Assembly: GCA_001917175.1 (NCBI GenBank)
Contig: MNTV01000004.1
Span: forward strand, 1 to 22,012
Source of the DNA: Azospirillum sp. 51_20
GTDB taxonomy: Bacteria; Pseudomonadota; Alphaproteobacteria; RF32; CAG-239
DNA length: 22,012 nt
Direction of reading: 5' to 3'
This document shows, piece after piece, positions 6,459 through 15,382 of the stretch. Every line of letters begins with the position of its first letter. Within the stretch, counting starts at the first letter, position 1. The position numbers were made by a program, and so were the translations under genes. The notes beneath the pieces were generated by a model that was not told the origin of the DNA, ran no database searches, and saw only the letters and a program-made list of their open reading frames with translations.

Positions 6459-6833
6459 TTAATAATAGCGTGCGCGTCCCTTGTCCAGTTTCTGATACTC
6501 TTCAATATAGTCGGAAAGTTCCTGAAAGGTCAGAAAACCGTCGCCGTCCTTGTCCGCCGCCTCAAACTGCTGGTCGGGCGTCTGGTAAATGCCTTTTTTT
6601 CTGGCCCGGCGCACGTTTTTCTCTTCGGTGCGGGTATAGGTGCCGACTTTGGCGCCGAACTCTTCCGGACTTAGACGCCCGTCGCGGTCTTTGTCCAGTC
6701 TGTTGATTTCGCCGATGGCTATTTTTTGCGCGTAGGAAACCTGCGGCACGTCTTTGGGCGGGTTGTATTTGGCATGAACGCCGAACGGGGCAGTCAGTGC
6801 CGCAAGCAAAAGCGCGTAAGCTGTTTTTCGCAT
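6459..6833 (-). CDS. Secreted EF-hand calcium-binding protein
   Basis: 124 residues. A Sec signal peptide is visible: basic MRK, hydrophobic core, and a cut likely after VHA at residue 21. Two canonical EF-hand loops follow. The first runs D47 to E58 (DKDRDGRLSPEE) and the second D94 to E105 (DKDGDGFLTFQE), with Asp at positions 1, 3 and 5, Gly at 6 and Glu at 12 in both. The two loops are 47 residues apart, joined by a basic linker. It is predicted to bind Ca2+ in the periplasm or outside. AAGGAG lies 6 nt before the ATG. The start is 42 nt after the autotransporter stop on the same strand with no clear terminator between, so co-expression is likely. Confidence 0.88.
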   Translation of the reverse strand: MRKTAYALLLAALTAPFGVHAKYNPPKDVPQVSYAQKIAIGEINRLDKDRDGRLSPEEFGAKVGTYTRTEEKNVRRARKKGIYQTPDQQFEAADKDGDGFLTFQELSDYIEEYQKLDKGRARYY

Positions 6834-6875
6834 TTTCTTCTCCTTTTTTGTTTCCTTTAACCGTTTAGTTAAAAC

Positions 6876-9800
6876 TTAAAAAGCGTATTTAAAGCCGGTG
6901 TTGAAGATCCAGTTGTCGCTGCGTCCGGCTTCAAAGGCTGTTTCTCCGTAAAAACTGAAGCCGCCGTTTCTGTATTCGCCGTTTAGGCTGAATAAACCGC
7001 GGTCTTTTTCATACTCCGCACGGTCCATGGCAAAACACCCCTCCATTCCGTCAAGACGGGCCTTTACCGTCTGGTATTTGTCGTTGAATTCGTGATACCA
7101 GGTGCCGCCGAAACGCAGCCGCAGGCTGTTTTCGTCATTGAAGAGGAATTCTTTTTCGGCATAAAGGCCGAACCCGCTTTCAACCGAAAGGTTGTTGTTA
7201 TGGCCGGTTTTCAGGCCGCCGTCGTCAATGCCGCTCTGGTAAAGGCCGGCGACGTTAAATTCGGCCGTCGGCTGCAGGGAGATGCCGAACCCGGCATCAA
7301 AACTGCCGCGCAGTTCGTTGTTGACGCCGTAGTAATAGTTTTCGACGTCGCCGGTGAAGCGTCCGCCTTCGGCATAACGTTTGTATTCGCCGTTGCCGTA
7401 GCCGCCGTACATGTTGCCGAGGAAGCGGAAGTTTTCGTTGCCGAAGCCGAACGGCAGCAGAATTTCGGCGATCACTTCGTCTTTTTTGCCGCCGTTGTCG
7501 TATTTGCTGTCAAACTTGCTGATGCTCCAGCCCAGTCCGTAGCTGACGTTCTTGCCTTCGTTGTTCCTGAAAATGCCGAACAGGGAAACCGCATTGTCGT
7601 CGCTGCCGGCAAAATTGCCGTATCCGCCGCGTTCACGGTCATAATAGTTGAAGCCGGCGATCAGTTTGTCGTCCGGTGCCGCGTTGAACCAGGCGTTGTC
7701 AAACTGCCGGTGCAGGTCTTTCATCAGGGCAAGATTCTGTTCCGCCATGGTCGGGATAACATCGCGGCCGCTGATTTGGCTGATCCTTTTGGTCAGTTCT
7801 TTCTGCGAAGACGCGGACTTCAGTTCGTCAAACAGATCGCTGTTGTTGTTTCGGCCGTAATTGTTCTGTAAAAAGCCGGCGATTGAGGCGTTGTTTTCCA
7901 CTTCGGCAAATTTTTTCATGTTCAAAGTGGTTTTTTCTCCGTCAAAATCGGCATCGAACAGATAAGATTCCGAACGAACGTTTAACCGGTCGGTGTTGCC
8001 TTCAAAGTTGCCGCTTAAAACGAACTGCGTCCGGTTGCTTTGTTTGACCGTATCGGCGGAAACGCTTGCCGTGCCGGCAATTTCGTCGGCGACAAAACGT
8101 GCGTTGCTGCCGAATTTTACCTGTTCATTCAACAGCATCCGTCCGGCGGCGGCTTCAATGGTGCCGTTGTTGGTGACGTTGCCGGAAAAAATGAGGTCCG
8201 TCGCCTTGTCTACATAAATGGTTCCGCTGTTCTTGATTGAACCGCTGCCCTCCGCATAGGCGGCCCAGATGTAACCGTTGCCGCTGGCCGTAATGTGCAG
8301 GTTGCCGCTGTTTTCGATAACGGCGCTGCCGCCGGCATAAAGTGCGGAAGAAGTTTTGGTTGCGGTTGTCGCGTTAAGATAGATGTCGCCGCTGTTGGTA
8401 ACTTTTGACGTGCCTTCGGCATAAATTCCGTAGCCGTTTTTTCCGTTGACGTTAATGGTTCCTTTGTTGGTAAAAGAGGAATTTGCCGTCGTATTGATGC
8501 CTTTGCCGCCGTCACCGTTGACGTTAATGGTTCCGCTGTTGGTTGCCCCGGAACTTCCGCCCGCATAAATGCCCACGCTGTCGGCGCCGTTGACCGTGAC
8601 GGTTCCGCTGTTGGTCAGGCTGTCGACGTTGTTGACCCAGATACCGAAGCTTTCGGCGTCGGCAGTGGTAATGTCACCATGGTTTTCAACCGTTCCCTTT
8701 TCGATTTTCATGCCGTAGCTTTTGTTTCCGCTCATATTGATGCGGCCGCTGTTGTAAGTTTCGACGTTGTTTGAAGATCGCAGTCCCCAGCTGCCCTGGC
8801 CGTCGATCGTAATGTTGCCTTCGTTGTGGAAACTGGACGAACCTTGGCCGTAAAGTCCGTCGTTGGCGCTGCCCGAAGCGGTGATGCTGCCATAGTTGGT
8901 AATGCTGCCGCCGTCGGTTGCCGTCAGTCCGTAGCCGCTGGACTTGTTGATGTAAATTTCGCCGCTGTTTTCGATGTTCTTGGCCAAAATGCCGTAACTG
9001 CTTGAAGCATTCAGGGTGATAACGGCGTCGTTTTCAACGCTGCCGGCCTCGTTTTTGATGCCGTAGGCCCTGCCGGAAGAAGTGACGGTAATGGCGCCGG
9101 TGTTGGTAACCGTGCCGTTGCCGCCGGTAACGGAAATGCCGATGCCGCCGTTGCCGTTTAACTCAATCCGTCCGTTGTTGGTGACGTCGGCGTTTTCGTC
9201 GTCGGAGAAAATACCCGCGGCATTGTTGCCGTAAAGCAATATTTCACCGTCGTTGTCAATGCTTTTGCCGTCAAGGCCGATCGCTTTGTCGATCGCCTGT
9301 ATGGACGAGCCGATTTGAACGGTGCCGGAATTTTTTATGTTGTTTGCCGCAATGCCGGTGTTCTTTTTGGCTGAAGCGTTGCCGTTTTGTGCCGTAATTG
9401 AGATTTTGTTGCTGTTGCTGATCAGGCCGTTGTTGCCGCTGCCGGCAGCAATGCCGAAGCTGTCGGCGCTGCCGTCGGTATAGATGTTAATGATGCCGCT
9501 GGTGGCCGTGAGATTGATGACGCCGCTGTTTTCGATGCTGCCGCTGCCGGCGGCATACAGACCGTAGATGCCGCTCAGACCGGCGGTGCTGCTGCCGAGG
9601 GAAATGTCGCCGGAATTGACGATTTTCGCATTGTCGGTCCAGATGCCGTAATTGCCGGTCGAGGCCGCCTGAGCATATGCGCCGTAGCGGTTGATGAAGA
9701 TCGAGGCCTTGTTGGTGATCGTGTTGCCGGTGCTGCCCGCCAGATAAATGCCGTAAGCCGAGGCCTTACCGTCGGTGTAAATGTTCAACTGGCCTTTTTC

Positions 9801-12800
9801 GTTGTTGGTGACGTTGCCGTTTTGTCCGTTCAGAACGCTGCCGTTGCCGTAAACGGTGGCGGAGGCGTTGTTGGTGATGCTGCCGTCTGCCGCTTTGATC
9901 GCGCTGCCGTTGCCGTAAACGGTAATAGTGCCGCCGTTGGTAACGTTGCCGCCGTCGGTTTCGATGCCGATGCCGCCGTTGATGACGGCGTCCTTGGCGC
10001 CTACTTCCAAAGCGCCGGAATTGTTAATGCTGCCGTTTTCCGCATACAGGGCGACCGCTTTTTTGCCTTCGGCATAGGCGGAAGAACGGTTGACTTTTAC
10101 CGTGGCGTTGTTGGTCAGCGTGTTGCTTCCCCGGCCGGCAAGATAAATGCCGTAACTGTCGGCGGCGCCGCTGATGACCATGGTGATGCTGCCGCCGGAG
10201 TTGTTGACGATGTTGCCGTTTTCGGCGCTGATCGCGGTGCCCGCACCGTAAATGCGGACGGTGCCGGAATTGTTGACGTTCTTGTTGTCGGCCCGGATGC
10301 CGGTCGCGGCGTTAAACAGGTTGCCGCCGTCGCCGATTTTAATGCTGCCGTTGTTGTTGATTTCGGCGCTGTTGCCGTAAATGCCGAAGACAGCCGACGT
10401 ATTGACGGCTTTGGACGACGCGATGTTAATCTGCCCCTCGTTGTCGATGACGGAACCGTTTTGGCCGTAAATGCCGTAAACCGGCGCGACGTCGTTTTCG
10501 GCATGAATGGCAATGTTGCCGCTGTTATCGATGCTGCCCTTGCCGTAAATACCGTACCCGGAGCCGAAAACGGTAATGCTGCCGGAGTTGGTCAGGCTGC
10601 TGCCGCGGTTATAAATACCGTAAGAGTCGGTAAACAAAACGTCGCTGCTGCCGATGGTAATGTTGCCGGAGTTGACCACGCTGCTGTCGCCGCCGTCGAT
10701 CGCTTTGGCGGTTTTGGTTACCTTGGCGCCCGTTGAGGTCAGAACAATCCGGGCATTGTTTTTCAGCTGATAGCCGCTGCCTTCAAGCGTCAGGCCCGAA
10801 ATTGCCGCCAGATCGTCGGCGTTGACGGTAACGTTGCCGCCGGCATTGTTGATCAGGTTGCCGTTTTTCGCGTATACGCCCCAGCCGCTGCCGTTAAGAT
10901 AAATTTCGCCGCCGTTGGTGAGGTTGCCGCCGTCGTTTAAAACCGCATAGCCGTAGCCGTTCAAAGTTACGGTGCCGGAATTGGTCAGATCGCCGTCTTC
11001 GGCAATCAGTCCGTAGCCGTCGCCGTTTAAGGTGATGCTGCCGGAATTGGTAAGGCTGCCGCCGCCGGCATAGACCGCGCTGCCGTTGCCGTTAATGACC
11101 ACGGTGCCGCTGTTGTTGATGCTGCTTTCTTCAGAAACGATGCCGAAAACGTCTTCGCTCTTTTCGTTTTGCTGGGTAATGGAAACGCTGCCGGAATTTT
11201 CGATGTCGACGTTCCAGCCGTAGATGCCGTAGTTGGCGGGCAGCGTCGGCTGTTCTTCCTCGTCGTCGCCGCCTTCTTCCTCCGGCGCAAAGGTCATGGT
11301 AATGTCCGCCGCGTTGGTAATCTTGTTGCCGCTGCCGGCTTCCGCTTCGGCATAGATGCCGTAACTGCCTTTTTCGCCGGTGCCGGCAACGATGATGCTG
11401 CCGCTGCTGTTAACGCTGCCGTTTTGGTTGAAAATGCCGTATCCGGCGCCGTTGATCGTGATCTTTCCGCTGTTTTTGACGTCGCCTTTAACCGAGGAAT
11501 AAATGCCGTAGGCGGTGTCGCCGGCGGTTACCGTAATGCTGCCGCGGTTGTCGACGGCACTTTTGACGTCGGTAAAGTTCTTGCCTCCGTTGCTGCCGCT
11601 TATGGCCATCATGCCGTAAGCCGACCCTTCGGCGGAAACGGTGATGTTTTTGCCGCTGCCGTTGACAATGCTGCCGCCGCGGACCGCCTGCATGCCGGCG
11701 GAAAGCGTTTCGCCGGCATCGCCGGTAACCGCAATCGTGATGTTTCCGTTATTGGTGGCGGTGGTGTTGGCGTCGGCGTGCATGCCGACGATGCCTCCGT
11801 TGCCGGCGGCAAGCGTCAGCGGGTCTTCCGGATCGACGGCGCCTTCTTCGTCGCTCGGCTGCAAGGAAAAGGTGAGCGAAATGTCACCTTTGTTGGTGAG
11901 CGTGGCCTTGTCCAGTTTTGCGGCGGACTTGTCGCCGTCGATAAAGGCCCGGTCCAGCCAGCTGCTCATCCCCCACAGGCTCATGCCGCCGGCGTTGTCG
12001 GAAGAACCGCTCAGTTCTATTTTGCCGCTGTTGACGGCTTTGTTGACAAAGTCGGCATAATAGCTGGTCAGCCGCGTCTGCATGCCGGTAACCCTGCCGC
12101 GTGCGGTGTCTGCCTTGCCGGAGATGGTACCGGCGTTGGTCAGCGAAGAATTGGTGTCGGCATACATGCCGATCAAACTGTCGGCGGTGTCTTTGCCGGT
12201 AAATTCCATTGAGATGGTGCCGGTGTTGCCGGCTTCGGAATAGTCGCTGGCCACCATGCCGATGCTGCCGTTCGGCGCGGAAATCTCAATGGTGCCGAGG
12301 TTGGAGGCCGAACTGTTCAGCAGGGCGTCAAGACCGACGGTGCCGCTGCCCGCGCTGATGGTTTGTTCCGTATCATTGATGACGACCGAGTCGTTATATG
12401 CGCGCATGCCGACGCGGATGTATTTGGTATAGGAGTTTATGTCTTTGTCAAAATCGATCAGATCGGACAGTAAAAGGGTGTCGTAACCGAAAGTGTCCGG
12501 GTTGTAAACCCACATCTTGGCGTTGTTGGAGAGCTGCATGCTTTCGCGGTTGACTTCGGTGGTTTTGTCTTCCGCCGAAATCATCACCGGCTCATAGGGC
12601 GTGGTTTCCGGTTCGGAAGGGTCGCTGGTGGCAACGACGTACCCCAGCCCCTTGTTGCTGTGAAACGTCGGGTCTTCGGGAGCGGGAACCGGCAGCGGAT
12701 CGGAACCGCCGCCGCCACCGCCGCCGCCCGCGGCCAGGGCAATTCCGCCCACGGCCGCCGCGCCGCCGATCCACCACCAGATTGAACTGCCTTCTTTTCT

Positions 12801-13154
12801 GTAAGCCAGTTCATAAGGCCGGTGGTCGGCCATGAATTTTTTATATTGTTTGGCGTTGATGTTGTTCAGGCAGCGCGGGCGGGTATGCGCGCCGGTGTTG
12901 CGGAAACTCTCGTAAGCGATATGGTCGCCGCGGCGGATGGCAACGCAGATGCCGGTGTCGCCGTCGCCGTTGACGGCATTGATGTTCATGCCGCGCAGAA
13001 TGGCGTTGTTTAAGACCGTCAGGTTTCCCCGGGAGGCGTGGGCGTACATTTCGTTAAAGCTGAGCGGCGAGAGATAGGCGTTGGCCGCGGGAACGGAAAT
13101 CATGGAAAAGGCGGTGGTCGCCAGCAGTAAAGTCTTGGAGAAAGTTATCCGCAT
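6876..13154 (-). CDS. Giant autotransporter with N-terminal ankyrin-like repeats and beta-helix passenger
   Basis: 2092 residues. Order: Sec signal peptide 1-26 (cut after AANA); an ankyrin-like region 34-91, with half a repeat ASRGNLTVLNNAILRGMNINA and a fuller one from D64 (DGDTGICVAI, then TGAH to residue 90); a hydrophobic stretch 125-142 beginning WWW; eight glycines at 143-150. A long passenger (about 200-1700) of degenerate rungs such as NSGTITVxGxGxGIYA follows, and then a C-terminal outer-membrane beta-barrel (about 1820-2092) of amphipathic strands ending in the aromatic FKYAF. This is type V secretion: the barrel inserts in the outer membrane and the passenger is displayed. The passenger resembles adhesin-type right-handed beta-helices; no protease triad is seen. 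AGGA lies about 13 nt before the ATG. Neighbour downstream is an EF-hand protein. Function as adhesin or surface layer is inference. Confidence 0.9.
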   Translation of the reverse strand: MRITFSKTLLLATTAFSMISVPAANAYLSPLSFNEMYAHASRGNLTVLNNAILRGMNINAVNGDGDTGICVAIRRGDHIAYESFRNTGAHTRPRCLNNINAKQYKKFMADHRPYELAYRKEGSSIWWWIGGAAAVGGIALAAGGGGGGGGSDPLPVPAPEDPTFHSNKGLGYVVATSDPSEPETTPYEPVMISAEDKTTEVNRESMQLSNNAKMWVYNPDTFGYDTLLLSDLIDFDKDINSYTKYIRVGMRAYNDSVVINDTEQTISAGSGTVGLDALLNSSASNLGTIEISAPNGSIGMVASDYSEAGNTGTISMEFTGKDTADSLIGMYADTNSSLTNAGTISGKADTARGRVTGMQTRLTSYYADFVNKAVNSGKIELSGSSDNAGGMSLWGMSSWLDRAFIDGDKSAAKLDKATLTNKGDISLTFSLQPSDEEGAVDPEDPLTLAAGNGGIVGMHADANTTATNNGNITIAVTGDAGETLSAGMQAVRGGSIVNGSGKNITVSAEGSAYGMMAISGSNGGKNFTDVKSAVDNRGSITVTAGDTAYGIYSSVKGDVKNSGKITINGAGYGIFNQNGSVNSSGSIIVAGTGEKGSYGIYAEAEAGSGNKITNAADITMTFAPEEEGGDDEEEQPTLPANYGIYGWNVDIENSGSVSITQQNEKSEDVFGIVSEESSINNSGTVVINGNGSAVYAGGGSLTNSGSITLNGDGYGLIAEDGDLTNSGTVTLNGYGYAVLNDGGNLTNGGEIYLNGSGWGVYAKNGNLINNAGGNVTVNADDLAAISGLTLEGSGYQLKNNARIVLTSTGAKVTKTAKAIDGGDSSVVNSGNITIGSSDVLFTDSYGIYNRGSSLTNSGSITVFGSGYGIYGKGSIDNSGNIAIHAENDVAPVYGIYGQNGSVIDNEGQINIASSKAVNTSAVFGIYGNSAEINNNGSIKIGDGGNLFNAATGIRADNKNVNNSGTVRIYGAGTAISAENGNIVNNSGGSITMVISGAADSYGIYLAGRGSNTLTNNATVKVNRSSAYAEGKKAVALYAENGSINNSGALEVGAKDAVINGGIGIETDGGNVTNGGTITVYGNGSAIKAADGSITNNASATVYGNGSVLNGQNGNVTNNEKGQLNIYTDGKASAYGIYLAGSTGNTITNKASIFINRYGAYAQAASTGNYGIWTDNAKIVNSGDISLGSSTAGLSGIYGLYAAGSGSIENSGVINLTATSGIINIYTDGSADSFGIAAGSGNNGLISNSNKISITAQNGNASAKKNTGIAANNIKNSGTVQIGSSIQAIDKAIGLDGKSIDNDGEILLYGNNAAGIFSDDENADVTNNGRIELNGNGGIGISVTGGNGTVTNTGAITVTSSGRAYGIKNEAGSVENDAVITLNASSSYGILAKNIENSGEIYINKSSGYGLTATDGGSITNYGSITASGSANDGLYGQGSSSFHNEGNITIDGQGSWGLRSSNNVETYNSGRINMSGNKSYGMKIEKGTVENHGDITTADAESFGIWVNNVDSLTNSGTVTVNGADSVGIYAGGSSGATNSGTINVNGDGGKGINTTANSSFTNKGTINVNGKNGYGIYAEGTSKVTNSGDIYLNATTATKTSSALYAGGSAVIENSGNLHITASGNGYIWAAYAEGSGSIKNSGTIYVDKATDLIFSGNVTNNGTIEAAAGRMLLNEQVKFGSNARFVADEIAGTASVSADTVKQSNRTQFVLSGNFEGNTDRLNVRSESYLFDADFDGEKTTLNMKKFAEVENNASIAGFLQNNYGRNNNSDLFDELKSASSQKELTKRISQISGRDVIPTMAEQNLALMKDLHRQFDNAWFNAAPDDKLIAGFNYYDRERGGYGNFAGSDDNAVSLFGIFRNNEGKNVSYGLGWSISKFDSKYDNGGKKDEVIAEILLPFGFGNENFRFLGNMYGGYGNGEYKRYAEGGRFTGDVENYYYGVNNELRGSFDAGFGISLQPTAEFNVAGLYQSGIDDGGLKTGHNNNLSVESGFGLYAEKEFLFNDENSLRLRFGGTWYHEFNDKYQTVKARLDGMEGCFAMDRAEYEKDRGLFSLNGEYRNGGFSFYGETAFEAGRSDNWIFNTGFKYAF
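8150..12330 (-). repeat. Degenerate beta-helix rung repeats in the autotransporter passenger
   Basis: Rungs of about 20-30 residues repeat through the passenger around N-(S/N)-(G/S)-x-(I/V)-x-(V/I/L) plus GxGxG(I/L)YA. The cleanest tandem lies around 10880-11090, where consecutive units of exactly 22 residues follow each other: SLTNSGSITLNGDGYGLI, DLTNSGTVTLNGYGYAVL, NLTNGGEIYLNGSGWGVY. DNA similarity is strong enough in places to allow slippage, for example CTGCCGTTGCCGTAAACGG at both about 9838 and 9900. Boundaries are approximate. Confidence 0.75.
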
Positions 13155-13188
13155 AATAAACAGTATCCTGATAGTTAATTTTTTATTT

Positions 13189-13216
13189 ACATTAGCAAAT
13201 AAAAATTTTTATGCAA
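13189..13216 (-). promoter_or_regulatory. Candidate promoter of the autotransporter gene
   Basis: On the minus strand TTGCAT (13216-13211), a 16-bp AT-rich spacer and TAATGT (13194-13189). Matches to consensus are partial. It lies in the 134-nt gap after lolD and about 35 nt before the autotransporter ATG. Confidence 0.4.
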
Positions 13217-13243
13217 GAGCTGTTTTTGCGGGGAAGCGCTCTC

Positions 13244-13280
13244 CGGCGGACAAATCCGCAGTCTGCAAACCTGTCCGCCG
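13244..13280 (-). terminator. Hairpin downstream of lolD
   Basis: A 9-bp stem CGGCGGACA (13244-13252) with TGTCCGCCG (13272-13280) encloses a small inner GCA/TGC pairing. It is 8 nt beyond the lolD stop. Neither strand shows a good U tract, so it is a terminator by position and stability only. Confidence 0.35.
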
Positions 13281-13288
13281 CGCTTTTG

Positions 13289-14014
13289 TCAATAAAAGTT
13301 TTCGCCGGAAATCAGCCCCGAAATGCCGGTGTTGACCAGCCGGCCGTCTTCCAGCCGGACTTTGCGGTCCATGGCCGAGGCCAGTTCCATGTTATGGGTG
13401 GCGATCAGCGCGGAAAGGCCGGTTTCTTTGACGATGTTCAGCAGTTCGGCGAATACGACGTCGGAAGTTTTGGGGTCGAGGTTGCCGGTCGGCTCGTCGG
13501 CCAGCAGCAGCTTCGGGGCGTTGGCCAGCGCCCGGGCAATGGCCACCCGCTGCTGTTCGCCGCCGGACATTTCCGCCGGCCGGTGTTTCAGACGGCTGCC
13601 GAGGTTCAGCCGTTCCAGCAGCCATGCCGCTCTTTCTCTGGCGGCTTTTGCCTTGCGGCCGGCAATCAGCTGCGGCAGCATCACGTTTTCTTCGGCGCTG
13701 AAGTCCGGCAGCAGGTTGTGATACTGGTAAACAAAACCGAGAAAATCGCGGCGGAGCAGGGTGCGCAGTCCGTCGCCGAGCTTGGAACAGTTCTGCCGGT
13801 TGAGATAAATTTCGCCGCTGCTGGGCGTTTCGAGCAGTCCGGCAATTTGCAGCAGGGTTGATTTTCCCGAGCCGGAAGGTCCGATCAGCGCGACGATTTC
13901 GCCGCTTTTGATTTCCAGATCGACGCCGGTTAAAACGTCAAGCTTCTGCGAGCCCTGCCGAAAGCTTTTGCAAATCTGTTTTAATTCCAACACGGTTTCT
14001 TTTTCATTATTCAT
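13289..14014 (-). CDS. lolD: Lipoprotein-releasing system ATP-binding protein LolD
   Basis: 241 residues. The ATPase subunit of the inner-membrane complex that extracts outer-membrane lipoproteins and hands them to LolA. Walker A is GPSGSGKST (45-53), the Q-loop is at Q97, the ABC signature MSGGEQQR starts at M149, Walker B LLLADE ends at E174, and the switch histidine is H207. The stretch YQYHNLLPDFSAEENV is typical of LolD rather than other MacB-type ATPases. Start chosen at 14014 (MNNEKETV), overlapping the 3' end of lolC by 8 nt. A longer in-frame start at 14095 would lie wholly inside lolC and adds a non-homologous N-terminus. Transcribed with lolC. Confidence 0.94.
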   Translation of the reverse strand: MNNEKETVLELKQICKSFRQGSQKLDVLTGVDLEIKSGEIVALIGPSGSGKSTLLQIAGLLETPSSGEIYLNRQNCSKLGDGLRTLLRRDFLGFVYQYHNLLPDFSAEENVMLPQLIAGRKAKAARERAAWLLERLNLGSRLKHRPAEMSGGEQQRVAIARALANAPKLLLADEPTGNLDPKTSDVVFAELLNIVKETGLSALIATHNMELASAMDRKVRLEDGRLVNTGISGLISGENFY

Positions 14015-15254
14015 AGCGCAGCGCCTCCACGGGATCCATTTTTGCCGCCCGGTAAGCCGGGTAAATCGTTGCCAGGAACGAAAGCAGCAGGGCAATCAGC
14101 GCGATTGCCGCCACTTCCGCATAGTCTATTTTGGCCGGCAGCTGGGACAAAAAGTAAATTTCCGCCGAAAACAGTTCCCGTCCCGACAAATCCTGCAAAA
14201 ACTGGCGGATGGCTTCGATGTTGTCGCAGAACAAAATGCCGAGCACCAGTCCGAGCGCGGTGCCGACGGCGCCGATAAAGGCTCCGTCCATAAAGAATAT
14301 GCGCATGATCATGCCCTTGGTGGCGCCCATCGTACGCAGCACCGCCACGTCGCGGCCTTTGTCTTTGACCAGCATGATCAGCCCGGTAATGATGTTAAAT
14401 GCCGCCACCAGAATGATCAGCGTCAAAATCAGGAACATCACGTTGCGCTCGACGTCAATGGCGTTGAAAAAGGCCGAGTTGGACTGCCGCCAGTCGAAAA
14501 TGTAGGCGCCCGGTTCAACGCTTTTTTCGATCGCGGCGCGGGTTTCTTTCAGTTTGCTTTCGTCTTTTAAGGTTACGTCGATGTTGGTTACGGCGTCGCC
14601 GGTTCCGAAAAATGTCTGCGCGGTGTCAAGCGGCATGAAAATGAAGTTGGAGTCGTATTCGAACATGCCGAGTTCGAAAGTTCCGGCAATGCGGTAGGAT
14701 TTCATCCGCGGCACGGTGCCGAACGCGGTGATTTTGCCGTTGGGAGAAATAAGGGTGATTTCGTCGCCCGGGATCAGTCCCATTTTCAACGCCAGCCGGT
14801 AGCCGATGATAACGTTGTTGCCGGTAAATTCTTCCATGTTGACGTTGAGCATGCCGTTTTTGAGCGTTTCCTTATTTAATATGTCTTCTTTGCGCATGCC
14901 ACGGACCATGGCGCCTTCCGCCGCCCGGCCGGAAGAGGCCAGCAGCTGTTTTTCGATCATCGGGAAAACGCTTTCGACGTTGTCGAACTTTTCGATTTCG
15001 CCGACGGCCTGTCTGTAGTTGTTAAACGGCTGTCCGCCGGCGGAAACGATGCCGATGTGTCCGCTGATGCCCAAAATCCGTGACAGAAGCTCGGCGCGGA
15101 AACCGTTCATTACCGACATCACGATGATCAGGGTGGCCACCCCTAAGGCAATGCCGGTGAAGGCAAAGCCGGTAATGACCGAGATGAAGCCCTCTTTGCG
15201 TTTGGCCCGGAGATAGCGGCGGGCCAGAAGCCTTTCAAACTGGTTAAAAATCAT
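14007..15254 (-). CDS. lolC: Lipoprotein-releasing system permease, LolC/LolE family
   Basis: 415 residues, the normal length for LolC/E. An N-terminal membrane helix (about 24-48, FISVITGFAFTGIALGVATL) is followed by a large periplasmic domain of about 220 residues. Three membrane helices at about 270-295, 315-345 and 375-400 precede the C-terminal FtsX-type motif IYPAYRAAKMDPVEALRYE. The N-terminal FERLLARRYLRAKRKEGFISVI is a strong family signature. With LolD it forms the transporter. There is a single permease gene here, as in many Alphaproteobacteria where one LolC/E-type protein can serve as a homodimer. AGAGGAG lies 6 nt before the ATG. A candidate promoter lies at 15281-15309, divergent from rpmI. 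Confidence 0.93.
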   Translation of the reverse strand: MIFNQFERLLARRYLRAKRKEGFISVITGFAFTGIALGVATLIIVMSVMNGFRAELLSRILGISGHIGIVSAGGQPFNNYRQAVGEIEKFDNVESVFPMIEKQLLASSGRAAEGAMVRGMRKEDILNKETLKNGMLNVNMEEFTGNNVIIGYRLALKMGLIPGDEITLISPNGKITAFGTVPRMKSYRIAGTFELGMFEYDSNFIFMPLDTAQTFFGTGDAVTNIDVTLKDESKLKETRAAIEKSVEPGAYIFDWRQSNSAFFNAIDVERNVMFLILTLIILVAAFNIITGLIMLVKDKGRDVAVLRTMGATKGMIMRIFFMDGAFIGAVGTALGLVLGILFCDNIEAIRQFLQDLSGRELFSAEIYFLSQLPAKIDYAEVAAIALIALLLSFLATIYPAYRAAKMDPVEALRYE

Positions 15255-15280
15255 AAAAAACTCCTCTTTTCTTAAACAAG

Positions 15281-15309
15281 GTTATATCGTCGGAAGCGCT
15301 AAATTGCAA
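15281..15309 (-). promoter_or_regulatory. Candidate sigma-70 promoter of lolCD
   Basis: On the minus strand TTGCAA (15309-15304), a 17-bp spacer and TATAAC (15286-15281). It lies about 26 nt before the lolC start and runs back-to-back with the rpmI promoter 42 bp away. Confidence 0.5.
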
Positions 15310-15350
15310 TACAAATTGCGGATTTTTCCGAAGTTTGCCGGAAAAAACGC

Positions 15351-15379
15351 TTGCCAAGAGAAGATTTATGATATATAAA
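15351..15379 (+). promoter_or_regulatory. Candidate sigma-70 promoter of rpmI-rplT
   Basis: TTGCCA (15351-15356), 17 bp, TATAAA (15374-15379); each box matches consensus at 5 of 6 positions. It gives a leader of roughly 80 nt before rpmI. Confidence 0.6.
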
Positions 15380-15382
15380 CCA

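Noticed and set aside
9822..10736. 304-residue plus-strand ORF opposite the autotransporter
   Set aside because: Ala/Val/Gly/Asp-rich low-complexity translation that mirrors the repeat codons of the minus-strand gene; no ribosome binding site and no recognisable domain.
11169..12212. 347-residue plus-strand ORF opposite the autotransporter
   Set aside because: Same explanation: an antisense shadow of the repeats, with AVxxG-type composition.
14015..14095. Longer N-terminus for LolD
   Set aside because: The extra 27 residues lie inside lolC and do not resemble LolD; the start at 14014 gives the normal family N-terminus.
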